The translations under genes were made by a program, and so were the position numbers. A stretch of DNA of 64,000 nt from Aeromicrobium phoceense (GTDB taxonomy: Bacteria > Actinomycetota > Actinomycetes > Propionibacteriales > Nocardioidaceae), in assembly GCF_013868155.1 (NCBI RefSeq), contig NZ_JACEOG010000001.1, positions 1,054,001 to 1,118,000 of the forward strand. Direction: 5' to 3'. Below the pieces are notes generated by a model. That model did not search any database, was not told the origin of the DNA, and saw only the letters and a list, made by a program, of their open reading frames with translations. Each line of letters starts with the position of its first letter. Position 1 is the stretch's first letter. Shown in pieces: positions 55,616 to 64,000 of the stretch.

Positions 55616-57664
55616 ATGCGTCCCGAGATCCAGGCCCTGCGGGCCGTCGCCGTCCTGGCGGTCGTCGGCTTCCACCTGTGGCCCGGCCGCCTGAGCGGCG
55701 GCTACATCGGCGTCGACGTCTTCTTCGTCATCTCCGGCTTCCTCATCACGAGCCACCTGATGCGCGAGGTCGAGCGCCAGGACCGCGTCGACCTCGCCCA
55801 GTTCTGGGCCCGACGCGCCCGGCGCCTGCTGCCGGCGGCGTACCTCGTGCTGTTCGTGACGTCCATCGGCGTGCTGCTGTGGCTGCCGCCGGCCCAGTGG
55901 ACGCAGAACTTCCGCGAGATCGTCGGCTCGACCCTGTACGTCGAGAACTGGGTCCTGGCGATCGACTCGGTCGACTACCTCGCCGCCGACGGTGTCCCGT
56001 CCGCCGTCCAGCACTACTGGACCCTCTCGGTGGAGGAGCAGTTCTACCTCGTCTGGCCGCTGCTGATCATCGGCGCCCTCGCGCTCGCGCGCCGCTTCGG
56101 CGGGCTGTCCCGGAAGCGGGCCGTCGTGGTCGTGCTGTCGGTCGTGACGCTCGCGAGCTTCCTTTACTCGCTGTGGCTCACCGCGCAGCACCCGCAGCTG
56201 GCCTACTTCGCGACGCCGGCGCGGGCCTGGCAGTTCGGCGCTGGCGCCGTGTTCGCGGTGGCCCTCGTCGACCGGATCCGGCTGCCGCGCCGCACCGCGA
56301 TCGCCGCCTCGTGGATCGGCTTCGGCGTGATCGCCGTGTGCTCCTACGTCTACGACGAGAGCACGCCGTTCCCCGGCACCGCCGCGATCGCGCCGGTGCT
56401 GGCGACCCTGCTCGTGATCGCGGCCGGCACCCCCGCGGGGCGCCTCTCGCCGGCGCCTCTGGTCTCGTGGCGGCCCGTGCAGACCACGGGCGACCTCTCG
56501 TACTCGATGTACCTGTGGCACTGGCCGCCGATCATCCTGCTGCCCGAGATCCTCGACGGCGAGATGGGCCTGTGGCCGCGCGTGGGCATCCTCGTCGCGA
56601 CGTTCGTCCTGGCCTGGCTCACGATGCGCTTCGTCGAGAACCCGATCCGCTTCGGCACGCGCTTCGGCATCCGCAGGCCCGTCATCACCGCGATCGGCTC
56701 GCTGACCGCCGCGGCCGTGGTCGTGGGGGTCGCCGCGTACGGCTGGCAGGCCGGCCGCGCGCAGGAGGAGCGTGCCGAGCAGCTGACCGCGCGCGTCAAC
56801 GCCGACATGCCCGACTGCTTCGGCGCCGGCTCGATGCCGCCGGCGGGGGAGTGCGAGAACCCCGACCTCGCCACGATGCGCGTCCCCGCCGGGCCCGACG
56901 TCAGTCGCGACTGGGGCGGCCGCAGCGAGTGCTGGGGCAAGAACGAGCAGGTCGAGCTCAAGTCGTGCGAGTTCGGCGAGCGCTCCGGCGACCGGCCCCA
57001 CGTGGTGCTCCTGGGCGACTCCCACGCGCGCGCCATGCTGCCCGCCTTCGTGCGCCTGGCCGAGATCGGCGAGCTCTCGCTGACCACCCACCTCAAGGGC
57101 GGCTGCGCCTGGTCGACCGACCTGCCGGGCCGCACCGCCGTTCCCGAGGTCCTCGACACGTGTCCCGCGTGGCGCGGCAACGTCGAGGAGTGGCTCGGGC
57201 AGAACCGCGACGACATCGACCTGATCGTCACCACCGGCTACTCGCGCAACCTGGCGGGCTCGCGCACGCAGCAGGCGAAGGCGCTCTCGGAGGCGTGGAC
57301 CCGCGGGACGAAGCTGGGCATCCCGGTGGCCGCGCTCGTCGACAACCCCGACAACGGCACCCCGCCGGCGAAGTGCCTGGACCGCGTCGACTCGTGGGAC
57401 GAGACCACGTGCTCGGTCCCGCGTGAGGACGCGTTCCCGTACGGCGACCCGTTCGGCGAGGCGGCCCGGATGACCGACGGCGTACACCGGATCGACATGA
57501 CCGACTTCTACTGCCTCGAGGACGTCTGCCCCGCGATGATCGGCGGCGTGAACGTCTATCGCGACCGTCACCATTTCACCGCGACGTTCACCCGCACGCT
57601 CGCCCCATTCCTGTGGAACCGCATCACCGGGGCGGTCGACGGGCTCCCCACCGGTAACCGCTGA
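55616..57664 (+). CDS. Acyltransferase-3 / SGNH domain membrane acyltransferase (OafA-like)
   Basis: A 682-residue glycan O-acyltransferase. The ten-helix AT3 domain has the complete set of motifs: RPEIQALRAVAVL, GFHLWPGRL with the essential His, IGVDVFFVISGFLIT, FWARRARRLLPA and SVEEQFYLVWP. The extracytoplasmic SGNH domain has LLGDSHARAM (about residue 464) and YRDRHHFT (about 648). It would move acetyl groups across the membrane and place them on a surface polysaccharide, probably the one modified by the upstream pyruvyltransferase. Confidence 0.93.
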   Translation: MRPEIQALRAVAVLAVVGFHLWPGRLSGGYIGVDVFFVISGFLITSHLMREVERQDRVDLAQFWARRARRLLPAAYLVLFVTSIGVLLWLPPAQWTQNFREIVGSTLYVENWVLAIDSVDYLAADGVPSAVQHYWTLSVEEQFYLVWPLLIIGALALARRFGGLSRKRAVVVVLSVVTLASFLYSLWLTAQHPQLAYFATPARAWQFGAGAVFAVALVDRIRLPRRTAIAASWIGFGVIAVCSYVYDESTPFPGTAAIAPVLATLLVIAAGTPAGRLSPAPLVSWRPVQTTGDLSYSMYLWHWPPIILLPEILDGEMGLWPRVGILVATFVLAWLTMRFVENPIRFGTRFGIRRPVITAIGSLTAAAVVVGVAAYGWQAGRAQEERAEQLTARVNADMPDCFGAGSMPPAGECENPDLATMRVPAGPDVSRDWGGRSECWGKNEQVELKSCEFGERSGDRPHVVLLGDSHARAMLPAFVRLAEIGELSLTTHLKGGCAWSTDLPGRTAVPEVLDTCPAWRGNVEEWLGQNRDDIDLIVTTGYSRNLAGSRTQQAKALSEAWTRGTKLGIPVAALVDNPDNGTPPAKCLDRVDSWDETTCSVPREDAFPYGDPFGEAARMTDGVHRIDMTDFYCLEDVCPAMIGGVNVYRDRHHFTATFTRTLAPFLWNRITGAVDGLPTGNR

Positions 57665-57689
57665 ACGGGCCGCGTCGTCGTCGCCGATT

Positions 57690-57718
57690 TTGTGAAAGGG
57701 TTCCCAAACTCTTAGACT
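57690..57718 (+). promoter_or_regulatory. Rex operator overlapping the rex-hemACD promoter
   Basis: TTGTGAA-AGGG-TTCCCAA at 57690-57707 matches the Rex consensus TTGTGAA-N4-TTCACAA with one change. TTGTGA also serves as -35, 17 bases before TAGACT (57713-57718), so Rex binding would cover the -35 and spacer. Confidence 0.8.
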
Positions 57719-57769
57719 GACGGCGCGCCACGGCCCAAAATTCCCGTCATTCCGCGGCGCAGGAGCATC

Positions 57770-58441
57770 GTGACCATTCTTCGCAGCCCCGCTGGGATCC
57801 CCGACGCCACCGTCGCCCGGCTCCCGCTGTACCTGCGTGCTCTCGATGAGCTCGCGGAGCGAGGGACCGACGTCTGCTCGTCCGAGCACCTGGCCACCGC
57901 GGCCGGCGTGAACTCCGCGATCGTCCGCAAGGACCTCTCGCACCTGGGCTCCTACGGCACGCGCGGCGTCGGCTACGACGTCCGCTTCCTGGCCGGTCAC
58001 ATCGCCACCGTCGTCGGCCAGACCCAGCCCTGGCCCGTCGTCATCGTCGGCGCCGGCCACCTCGGCACGGCCCTCGCCGCCTACCAGGGCTTCGGTGCCC
58101 GGGGCGTCAAGGTGGCGGCGGTCGTCGACGCCGACCCTGAGCTGATCGGCACCGTCGTCGGCGGTCACGAGGTCCTCTCGATCGACGACCTGGCGGCCAT
58201 CGTCGTGCGCGACGAGGTCTCGCTGGGCATCATCGCCACCCCGCCCGCCGCCGCGCAGAGCGTCGCCGACGCCCTCGTCGCCGCCGGCATCAGCAGCATC
58301 CTGAACTTCGCGCCCACCGCGCTGCAGGTCCCCGCCGAGGTCGATCTCCGCCAGGTCGACGTCGCCGCCGAGCTGCAGATCCTGGGCTACCACGCACACC
58401 GCCGCCAAGCGGCCCCGAGCGAAGAGGCGGTTCTCTCATGA
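57770..58441 (+). CDS. rex: Redox-sensing transcriptional repressor Rex
   Basis: A 223-residue repressor that senses the NADH/NAD ratio. The N-terminal winged helix (TAAGVNSAIVRKDLSHLGSYGTRGVGYDV) binds the operator; the Rossmann domain begins VVIVGAGHLGTALAAY, and the C-terminal helix ILGYHAHRR swaps between subunits. High NADH releases DNA and induces respiration and haem genes. The start is GTG behind AGGAGC. It heads an operon with hemA, hemC and hemD and has its own operator upstream, so it is autoregulated. Confidence 0.96.
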   Translation: MTILRSPAGIPDATVARLPLYLRALDELAERGTDVCSSEHLATAAGVNSAIVRKDLSHLGSYGTRGVGYDVRFLAGHIATVVGQTQPWPVVIVGAGHLGTALAAYQGFGARGVKVAAVVDADPELIGTVVGGHEVLSIDDLAAIVVRDEVSLGIIATPPAAAQSVADALVAAGISSILNFAPTALQVPAEVDLRQVDVAAELQILGYHAHRRQAAPSEEAVLS

Positions 58442-59736
58442 GCGTTCTCGTCGTCGGACTGTCCCACCGGTCCGCGCCCGTCGACCTGCTCGAGCAGGCC
58501 TCCCTCGACACCGATGCGGCCGTCAAGCTGTCGCACCTGGCGCTCGAGGTCCCGGCCGTCACCGAGTCGGCCGTCATCTCCACGTGCAACCGCGTCGAGG
58601 TCTACGTCGAGGCCGACCGCTTCCACGGCTCGGTCGAGGAGGTCACGCAGCTGCTGGCCGACATGGCCGGACTGCGCCGCGAGGCCCTGCTGCCGTACGT
58701 CTACGTGCACTACGACCAGGCCGCCGTGGCCCACCTGTTCCGCGTGGCCGCCGGACTCGACTCGATGATCCTGGGCGAGAGCCAGATCCTGGGTCAGGTG
58801 CGCTCGACGCTGCACCAGTCCCAGGCCGAGGCCACCGCCGGCACCAGCCTCAACACGCTCTTCCAGCAGGCCCTGCGCATCGGCAAGCGCGGTCACGCCG
58901 AGACCGGCATCGACCGCCTCGCGCCGTCGCTGGTCACCGCCGCCCTCGGTGCCGCGGGCGACGCGGTCACCGATCCGCAGGCCCGCTTCCTGGTCGCCGG
59001 CGCCGGCACGATGAGCCTGCTCGCGGTGCGCACCCTGATCGAGCGCGGCGTCGAGCCGTCGCGGATCTGGGTCGCGAACCGCACGTTCCAGCGCGCCTTC
59101 GAGCTCGTCGCCAGCCACGGCGTCAGCGCCGTGCGCTGGGAGTCGCTCGACGTGGAGCTCTCCGCCGCCGACGTGCTCATCACCTGCACCGGCGCCGCGG
59201 GCGTCGTCTTCGACACCGAGCGGATCGAGCGCGCCACGAGCGACGGCCGCCCGCTCACGGTCATCGACCTGGCGCTGCCGCGCGACGTCTCGCACGAGGT
59301 GCGCGACCTGCCGAACGTCGACGTCATCGACATCGAGGTCCTGGCCGCCCACGCCACCGCCGACTCCGTCGCCGAGGACGTCGAGCAGGTCCGCGAGATC
59401 GTGCAGTCCGAGGTCGACTCGTTCCTGGCCAGCCGCCAGCAGGCGAAGGTCACGCCCACGGTCGTCGCGCTGCGCAGCATGGCCACCGAGGTCGTCAGCT
59501 CCGAGACCGCGCGTCTGCAGAGCCGGCTGTCCGGCCTCGACGACGCCCAGCTCGACGAGGTCCGCCGCGCGATGCGCCGCGTCGCCGAGAAGCTGATCCA
59601 CCAGCCCACGGTGCGCGTCAAGGAGCTCGTCGAGGGCCCCGAGAACCTCACCTACGCCGACGCGCTGGCCCACCTGTTCCAGCTCGACCCCTCGGCCGTC
59701 AGCGCCGTCACCGACCCGGGAGGTGATCCCGCGTGA
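58438..59736 (+). CDS. hemA: Glutamyl-tRNA reductase
   Basis: A 432-residue enzyme reducing glutamyl-tRNA to glutamate-1-semialdehyde with NADPH, the first step of C5 tetrapyrrole synthesis. The catalytic Cys is in [26 protein letters not shown] is the family signature; the NADPH domain contains [12 protein letters not shown], and the C-terminus dimerises. ATG overlaps the rex stop (ATGA). Confidence 0.97.
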   Translation: MSVLVVGLSHRSAPVDLLEQASLDTDAAVKLSHLALEVPAVTESAVISTCNRVEVYVEADRFHGSVEEVTQLLADMAGLRREALLPYVYVHYDQAAVAHLFRVAAGLDSMILGESQILGQVRSTLHQSQAEATAGTSLNTLFQQALRIGKRGHAETGIDRLAPSLVTAALGAAGDAVTDPQARFLVAGAGTMSLLAVRTLIERGVEPSRIWVANRTFQRAFELVASHGVSAVRWESLDVELSAADVLITCTGAAGVVFDTERIERATSDGRPLTVIDLALPRDVSHEVRDLPNVDVIDIEVLAAHATADSVAEDVEQVREIVQSEVDSFLASRQQAKVTPTVVALRSMATEVVSSETARLQSRLSGLDDAQLDEVRRAMRRVAEKLIHQPTVRVKELVEGPENLTYADALAHLFQLDPSAVSAVTDPGGDPA

Positions 59737-60656
59737 TCCGTCTCGGAACCCGCGCCAGCAAGCTCGCCACCACCCAGTCCGGCTGGGTCGCCGACCGCCT
59801 CCGCGAGGCGCACGGCGTCGAGGTCGAGCTCGTCGAGATCTCCACCTACGGTGATCGCTCCAGCGCTCCGCTGGCCCAGATCGGCGGCACCGGCGTCTTC
59901 GTCGCGGCCGTCCGTGAGGCCGTGCTCGACGGCACGGTCGACTTCGCCGTGCACTCGCTCAAGGACCTGCCCACCGGCGCCGCCGAGGGCCTCACCCTGG
60001 CCGCCGTGCCGGTGCGCGAGGACCCCCGCGACGTGCTGATCGCCCGCGACGGCCTCACCCTCGGCGAGCTGCCCCGCGGCGCCCGGGTCGGCACCGGCAG
60101 CCCCCGCCGGGTCAGCCAGCTGAACGCCCTCGGGCTCGGCATCGAGATCGCCGAGCTGCGCGGCAACGTCGACACCCGCATCGGCAAGGTCACCGGCGGC
60201 GAGCTCGACGCGATCGTGCTGGCCCGCGCCGGGCTGCTGCGCCTGGGCCGTGCCGACGAGGCCACCGAGGTCCTCGACCCCCTCCAGATGCTGCCGGCTC
60301 CCGGACAGGGAGCCCTCGCGTGCGAGTGCCGCGCCGATGACGACGCGACCACCGCACTGCTCTCCGTGCTCGACGATCCCGACACCCGGGCCGCCGTCAC
60401 GGCCGAGCGCACCCTCCTCGCCACCCTCGAGGCCGGGTGCAGCGCGCCGGTCGGAGCCCTCGCCGACGTCGTCTGGGGGGACGACGGGGACGAGCTCTGG
60501 CTGCGCGCCGTCGTCGGAGACCTTTCCGGCAACCCCGTCATCCGACGTTCCGCCTCCGGTGCTCCCACGGAAGCCGCCGCCCTCGGGCGTCGTCTCGCCG
60601 AGGAGCTGCTGGCCGAGGGCGCCGATCAGCTCATGGGATCGGTGACCACCTCATGA
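59733..60656 (+). CDS. hemC: Hydroxymethylbilane synthase (porphobilinogen deaminase)
   Basis: A 307-residue enzyme joining four porphobilinogens into hydroxymethylbilane. Motifs: [40 protein letters not shown] and [10 protein letters not shown] with the Cys that holds the dipyrromethane cofactor. The GTG start overlaps the hemA stop (GTGA). Confidence 0.97.
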   Translation: MIRLGTRASKLATTQSGWVADRLREAHGVEVELVEISTYGDRSSAPLAQIGGTGVFVAAVREAVLDGTVDFAVHSLKDLPTGAAEGLTLAAVPVREDPRDVLIARDGLTLGELPRGARVGTGSPRRVSQLNALGLGIEIAELRGNVDTRIGKVTGGELDAIVLARAGLLRLGRADEATEVLDPLQMLPAPGQGALACECRADDDATTALLSVLDDPDTRAAVTAERTLLATLEAGCSAPVGALADVVWGDDGDELWLRAVVGDLSGNPVIRRSASGAPTEAAALGRRLAEELLAEGADQLMGSVTTS

Positions 60657-62326
60657 GCAACAACCTGCACGAGACTCCGCCACCGATCACAGCAAGGAAG
60701 AGCGTGTCCACCACCTCCGCGATGCCCACGTCCCCCGCACCGACCGCGCCGACCGCCCAGCCCGCCGGGCGGGTGAGCTTCGTCGGCGCCGGTCCAGGCG
60801 ACGCCAGCCTGTTGACCGTCCGCGCCACCGAGGTGCTCGCCCAGGCCGACGTCGTGATCGTCGAAGCGCCTGAGCAGCACGCGCTCGTCACGAACGGCGC
60901 CGACGTGATCGACGGCGGCACGAACGCCGCCGGCGAGACCCTGACCCACGCCGCCCGAGGCAAGCTCGTCGTCAAGCACGCCAAGACCGGCGCGCACGTC
61001 GTGCGCCTCATGGTCGGCGACCCGTTCACCTACGCCACCGGCCCCGAGGAGGCCCAGGCCTGCGCCAAGGCGGGCATCTCCTTCGAGGTCGTCCCCGGTG
61101 TCTCCTCGGTCTCGGCGGTCCCGGCCTACGCCGGCGTGCCGCTGACCGACAAGCAGCACCGCGAGTTCAAGGTCGTCAGCGTCGGCGACTCGAACGTCGA
61201 CTGGAGCGAGGCCGCGCGTCACGAGACGCTCGTCCTGCTCTCGGCCGTGAACCGCATCGGCGAGGTCGCCGCCGGCCTCGTGGCCGCGGGCCGCTCGCCC
61301 GAGACGCCCGTCGCGATGACGCGCCAGGGCACCACCACGGCCCAGGAGACGGTCGTCTCCACGCTGGCCGGGATCGCCGAGGCGGCCGCCGCCTCGCACA
61401 TGACGCCGCCGGCCATCGTGGTCGTGGGCGAGGTCGTCGCCCAGCGCGAGGTCCTGTCGTGGTTCGAGACCAAGCCGCTCTACGGCTGGCGCGTCCTGGT
61501 GCCCCGCACCAAGGAGCAGTCGCAGTCCCTCGCCTCCCGCCTGCGGATGTACGGCGCGGTGTCCGAGGAGGTCCCGACCATCTCGGTCGAGCCGCCGCGC
61601 AATCCGCAGCAGATGGACAAGGCCGTCCGCGGCCTCGTCGAGGGCCGCTACGAGTGGGTCGCGTTCACCAGCGTCAACGCCGTGAAGGCCGTCCGCGAGA
61701 AGTTCGAGGAGTACGGCCTCGACGCCCGTGCCTTCAGCGGCTTGAAGATCGCCGCCGTCGGCGAGAAGACCGCGCAGGCCATCGAGACGTGGGGCATCCG
61801 CCCCGACCTCGTGCCGTCGGGCGAGCAGTCCGGTCGCGGCCTGCTCGAGGACTGGCCGCCGTTCGACGAGCTGCTCGACCCGATCAACCGGGTCTTCCTG
61901 CCGCGCGCCGACATCGCCACCGAGACCCTCGCGGCCGGCCTGGTCGAGCTGGGCTGGGAGGTCGACGACGTCACCGCCTACCGCACCGTGCGCGCCTCGC
62001 CGCCGCCGGCGCCCACGCGTGAGGCGATCAAGTCGGGCAAGTTCGACGCCGTGCTGTTCACGTCGAGCTCGACCGTGCGCAACCTCGTCGGCATCGCCGG
62101 CAAGCCGCACGCGACGACGATCATCGCCTGCATCGGTCCGGCCACGGCGAAGACCGCCGAGGAGCACGGCCTGCGGGTCGACGTGATGGCCGAGAAGCCG
62201 TCCGCCGAGGAGCTGGCCGACGCGCTCGCGCAGTTCGGCGAGCAGCGTCGCCTGCAGTTCATCGAGGCCGGCGACCCCGTCCTGCGCCCCTCGCAGAAGA
62301 AGCCGTCCTCGCGCCGCAAGGCCTGA
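60653..62326 (+). CDS. hemD: Uroporphyrinogen-III C-methyltransferase-like / uroporphyrinogen-III synthase fusion
   Basis: A 557-residue two-domain protein. Residues ~38-280 are a SAM-dependent tetrapyrrole methylase fold ([36 protein letters not shown]). Residues ~285-540 are uroporphyrinogen-III synthase ([52 protein letters not shown]). The methylase loop is [13 protein letters not shown] where active siroheme methylases have GDPFVFGRGGEE, so methylation is uncertain while ring closure seems intact. ATG overlaps the hemC stop (ATGA). GTG 60704 behind AAGGAAG is an alternative start. Confidence 0.9.
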   Translation: MSNNLHETPPPITARKSVSTTSAMPTSPAPTAPTAQPAGRVSFVGAGPGDASLLTVRATEVLAQADVVIVEAPEQHALVTNGADVIDGGTNAAGETLTHAARGKLVVKHAKTGAHVVRLMVGDPFTYATGPEEAQACAKAGISFEVVPGVSSVSAVPAYAGVPLTDKQHREFKVVSVGDSNVDWSEAARHETLVLLSAVNRIGEVAAGLVAAGRSPETPVAMTRQGTTTAQETVVSTLAGIAEAAAASHMTPPAIVVVGEVVAQREVLSWFETKPLYGWRVLVPRTKEQSQSLASRLRMYGAVSEEVPTISVEPPRNPQQMDKAVRGLVEGRYEWVAFTSVNAVKAVREKFEEYGLDARAFSGLKIAAVGEKTAQAIETWGIRPDLVPSGEQSGRGLLEDWPPFDELLDPINRVFLPRADIATETLAAGLVELGWEVDDVTAYRTVRASPPPAPTREAIKSGKFDAVLFTSSSTVRNLVGIAGKPHATTIIACIGPATAKTAEEHGLRVDVMAEKPSAEELADALAQFGEQRRLQFIEAGDPVLRPSQKKPSSRRKA

Positions 62327-62334
62327 GTCGGGCG

Positions 62335-62435
62335 GATCTCGATACGCCCGCTCGTTCCTCGCGGAGCTACTCGATCACCGGGCCCGAGCCGGTGATCGAG
62401 TGGCGGCGAGCGCAGCGAGACGCCGTATCGAGATC
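62335..62435. repeat. Palindromic repeat (REP-like), copy A, head-to-head
   Basis: A 101-base element with outer arms GATCTCGATACG / CGTATCGAGATC (12 bases, perfect) and inner arms ACTCGATCACCGG (62369-62381) / CCGGTGATCGAGT (62389-62401; perfect). It fills the gap between hemD and hemB and can form a long cruciform or RNA stem. Confidence 0.85.
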
Positions 62436-62462
62436 ACGGAACGATCACTCCAGGAGGCAAGC

Positions 62463-63434
62463 ATGATCGAACGCCCACGCCGGCTGCGGTCCACCGCGGC
62501 CGTGCGACGCCTCGTGCGCGAGACGCACCTGGTGCCGTCGCAGCTGGTCCTGCCGATGTTCGTGGCCGAGGGGATCACCGAGCCCCGGCCGATCGCGAGC
62601 ATGCCGGGCGTCGTCCAGCACTCGCGCGAGTCCGCCCGCAAGGCCTACGCCGAGGCGGTCGAACTGGGCCTGGGCGGCGTCATGCTGTTCGGCGTTCCCG
62701 AGCACAAGGACGCGCAGGGCTCGGGGGCGCTCGATCCCGAGGGCATCCTCAACGTCGCCATCGCCGACGCGCGGGCGGAGGTCGGTGACGACCTGCTCGT
62801 CATGAGCGACCTGTGCCTGGACGAGTTCACCGACCACGGTCACTGCGGCGTGCTCGACGCGCATGGCCGGGTCGACAACGACGCCACCGTCGAGATCTAT
62901 GGGCGGATGGGCGTGGCGCAGGCGCAGGCCGGCGCCCACGTCGTCGCCCCCAGCGGCATGATGGACGGCCAGATCGACGTGATCCGCCGCGACCTCGACG
63001 TCGCCGGCCACGAGGACGTCGTCGTCCTGGCCTACGCGGCCAAGTACGCCTCGGCGTTCTACGGCCCGTTCCGCGAGGCGGTCGACTCCTCGCTGCAGGG
63101 TGACCGCCGCACCTACCAGCAGGACCCCGGCAACCGGCGCGAGTCGCTGCGCGAGACGCTCCTGGACGTCGAGCAGGGCGCCGACATCGTCATGGTGAAG
63201 CCCGCGATGTCCTACCTCGACATCCTGGCCGACGTGCGGGCGGCCGTGGACGTGCCCGTCGCGGCCTACCAGGTCTCGGGCGAGTACGCGATGGTCGAGG
63301 CCGCCGCCGCCCAGGGCTGGATCGACCGCGACCGCGCGATCGACGAGTCCCTCCTGTCGATCCGCCGCGCCGGCGCCGACATCGTCCTGACCTACTGGGC
63401 GGCCGAGGTCGCCCGCCGACTGCGCAGCCGGTGA
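62463..63434 (+). CDS. hemB: Delta-aminolevulinic acid dehydratase (porphobilinogen synthase)
   Basis: A 323-residue enzyme condensing two aminolevulinates to porphobilinogen. Metal loop [14 protein letters not shown] is the Cys/Asp mixed type usual in actinobacteria. Schiff-base lysines are in [14 protein letters not shown] and [17 protein letters not shown] precedes the ATG. The TGA stop lies inside the first arm of repeat copy B. It is separated from hemD by repeat copy A, so its expression may be partly independent of Rex. Confidence 0.97.
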   Translation: MIERPRRLRSTAAVRRLVRETHLVPSQLVLPMFVAEGITEPRPIASMPGVVQHSRESARKAYAEAVELGLGGVMLFGVPEHKDAQGSGALDPEGILNVAIADARAEVGDDLLVMSDLCLDEFTDHGHCGVLDAHGRVDNDATVEIYGRMGVAQAQAGAHVVAPSGMMDGQIDVIRRDLDVAGHEDVVVLAYAAKYASAFYGPFREAVDSSLQGDRRTYQQDPGNRRESLRETLLDVEQGADIVMVKPAMSYLDILADVRAAVDVPVAAYQVSGEYAMVEAAAAQGWIDRDRAIDESLLSIRRAGADIVLTYWAAEVARRLRSR

Positions 63435-63522
63435 TCGAGTGACGGCGAGCTTGCGAGACGTCGTATCGAGATCACGTGGTCTCGATACGTTCGCTCCTTC
63501 CTCGCGAACACTCGACCGCCGG
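63428..63522. repeat. Palindromic repeat (REP-like), copy B, everted order
   Basis: The same half-elements as copy A in the opposite order: CCGGTGATCGAGT...CGTATCGAGATC (63428-63473), then GGTCTCGATACG...CACTCGACCGCCGG (63478-63522). CGTATCGAGA / TCTCGATACG form a central ten-base stem with loop TCACGTGG. It supplies the hemB stop codon. Confidence 0.8.
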
Positions 63523-63542
63523 GGTACCCGAGAGGAGCACGC

Positions 63543-64000
63543 ATGAGCACCACCGCATCCGAGGAGCTGTTCGCCCGGGCCCAGCAGGTCTCGCCCGGCG
63601 GCGTGAACTCGCCGGTGCGCGCGTTCCGTGCCGTCGGCGGCACGCCGCGCTTCATGAAGTCCGGCTCGGGCGCGTGGCTCACCGACGCCGACGACAACCG
63701 CTACGTCGACCTCGTCGGCTCGTGGGGTCCGATGCTGCTGGGCCACGCGCACCCCGAGGTCATCGAGGCGGTCACCGCCGCCGCCGCCCGCGGCACCAGC
63801 TTCGGCACCCCGGCCGAGCCCGAGGTGCTGCTCGCCGAGGAGATCGTCGGCCGTACCCCGGTCGATCGCGTCCGCATGGTCTCGTCCGGCACGGAGGCCA
63901 CCATGTCGGCCATCCGGCTGGCCCGCGGCTTCACCGGCCGCGACCGCATCGTGAAGTTCAGCGGCTGCTACCACGGCCACGTGGACGCGCTCCTCGCCGA
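63543..64000 (+). CDS. hemL: Glutamate-1-semialdehyde 2,1-aminomutase (3' truncated)
   Basis: The first 152 codons of a PLP-dependent aminotransferase-fold enzyme that turns glutamate-1-semialdehyde into 5-aminolevulinate. [51 protein letters not shown] and FSGCYHGH are diagnostic. The active-site Lys lies beyond the window. GAGAGGAGCACGC precedes the ATG. Repeat copy B separates it from hemB. Confidence 0.96.
   Translation, partial: MSTTASEELFARAQQVSPGGVNSPVRAFRAVGGTPRFMKSGSGAWLTDADDNRYVDLVGSWGPMLLGHAHPEVIEAVTAAAARGTSFGTPAEPEVLLAEEIVGRTPVDRVRMVSSGTEATMSAIRLARGFTGRDRIVKFSGCYHGHVDALLA

Noticed and set aside
62809..62860. Mixed Cys/Asp metal loop of HemB as an unusual active site
   Set aside because: [14 protein letters not shown] is, as far as I recall, the normal form in actinobacterial HemB.

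Overview
The window is a dense, very GC-rich chromosome segment from a high-GC actinobacterium. Mycothiol synthesis (mshA), SenX3-RegX3, CarD, DUF3073, a 33-residue bS22 ribosomal protein, a DUF222/HNH (13E12-type) gene and teichoic-acid-type glycerophosphotransferases together suggest a Nocardioidaceae-like organism, perhaps Aeromicrobium. The genus is inference. No rRNA, tRNA, CRISPR array, transposase or prophage was seen, and no gene-free gap exceeds 300 bases.

Layout. (1) 1-10.7 kb: envelope polymers. Two CDP-glycerol:polyol glycerophosphotransferase-like proteins, a family 2 glycosyltransferase, an interposed DUF222/HNH gene, and dTDP-rhamnose genes (rmlA, rmlB, an RmlC-RmlD fusion). 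(2) 10.7-16.4 kb: SCP-like protein, cyclophilin lipoprotein, an acyl-CoA ligase on the minus strand, then purF-purM-DUF3073. (3) 16.4-23.2 kb: MMPL transporter, branched-chain amino acid dehydrogenase, two short-chain dehydrogenases, sterol desaturase-type hydroxylase and a Lys/Ala-rich histone-like protein. (4) 23.2-28.9 kb: mshA, YbjN, a cysteine-less DsbA-fold protein, gpmA, regX3-senX3 and divergent phoU with a PHO box. (5) 28.9-35.1 kb: LpqE-like lipoprotein, carD, a TetR/MpaB-type oxygenase pair, radA-disA and a VOC protein. (6) 35.1-46.6 kb: cysteine-rich protein, an SGNH protein with an eroded acyltransferase domain, ppx, sugar-phosphate isomerase, VOC, bile-acid-type symporter, LOG, proC, AcuC-like deacetylase, a small HTH protein, bS22, a GalE2-like SDR and a PlsC-type acyltransferase. 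(7) 46.6-54.2 kb: ECF sigma factor with a probable membrane partner, secreted coiled-coil protein, MMPL/TetR pair, SerB-like HAD phosphatase, AMP ligase, glutaredoxin. (8) 54.2-57.7 kb: pyruvyltransferase and an intact acyltransferase-SGNH protein. (9) 57.7-64 kb: rex-hemA-hemC-hemD, hemB and the start of hemL, a nearly complete C5 tetrapyrrole pathway with a Rex operator over its promoter and palindromic repeats either side of hemB.

Gene order from mshA to hemB resembles, from memory, Mycobacterium tuberculosis Rv0486-Rv0512, with a carD/lpqE/radA/disA block (Rv3583c-Rv3586) set inside it.

The strongest window-wide signal is transcriptional. About two dozen starts lie exactly 6-8 bases after a TANNNT hexamer, the architecture of leaderless actinobacterial mRNAs. 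I used this to choose many start codons. No clearly novel defence or mobile system was found. The most notable items are the leaderless promoters, the two topologies of the palindromic repeat around hemB, the eroded acyltransferase paralogue, the sigma factor/tail-protein pair and the structured leader before the HTH gene.
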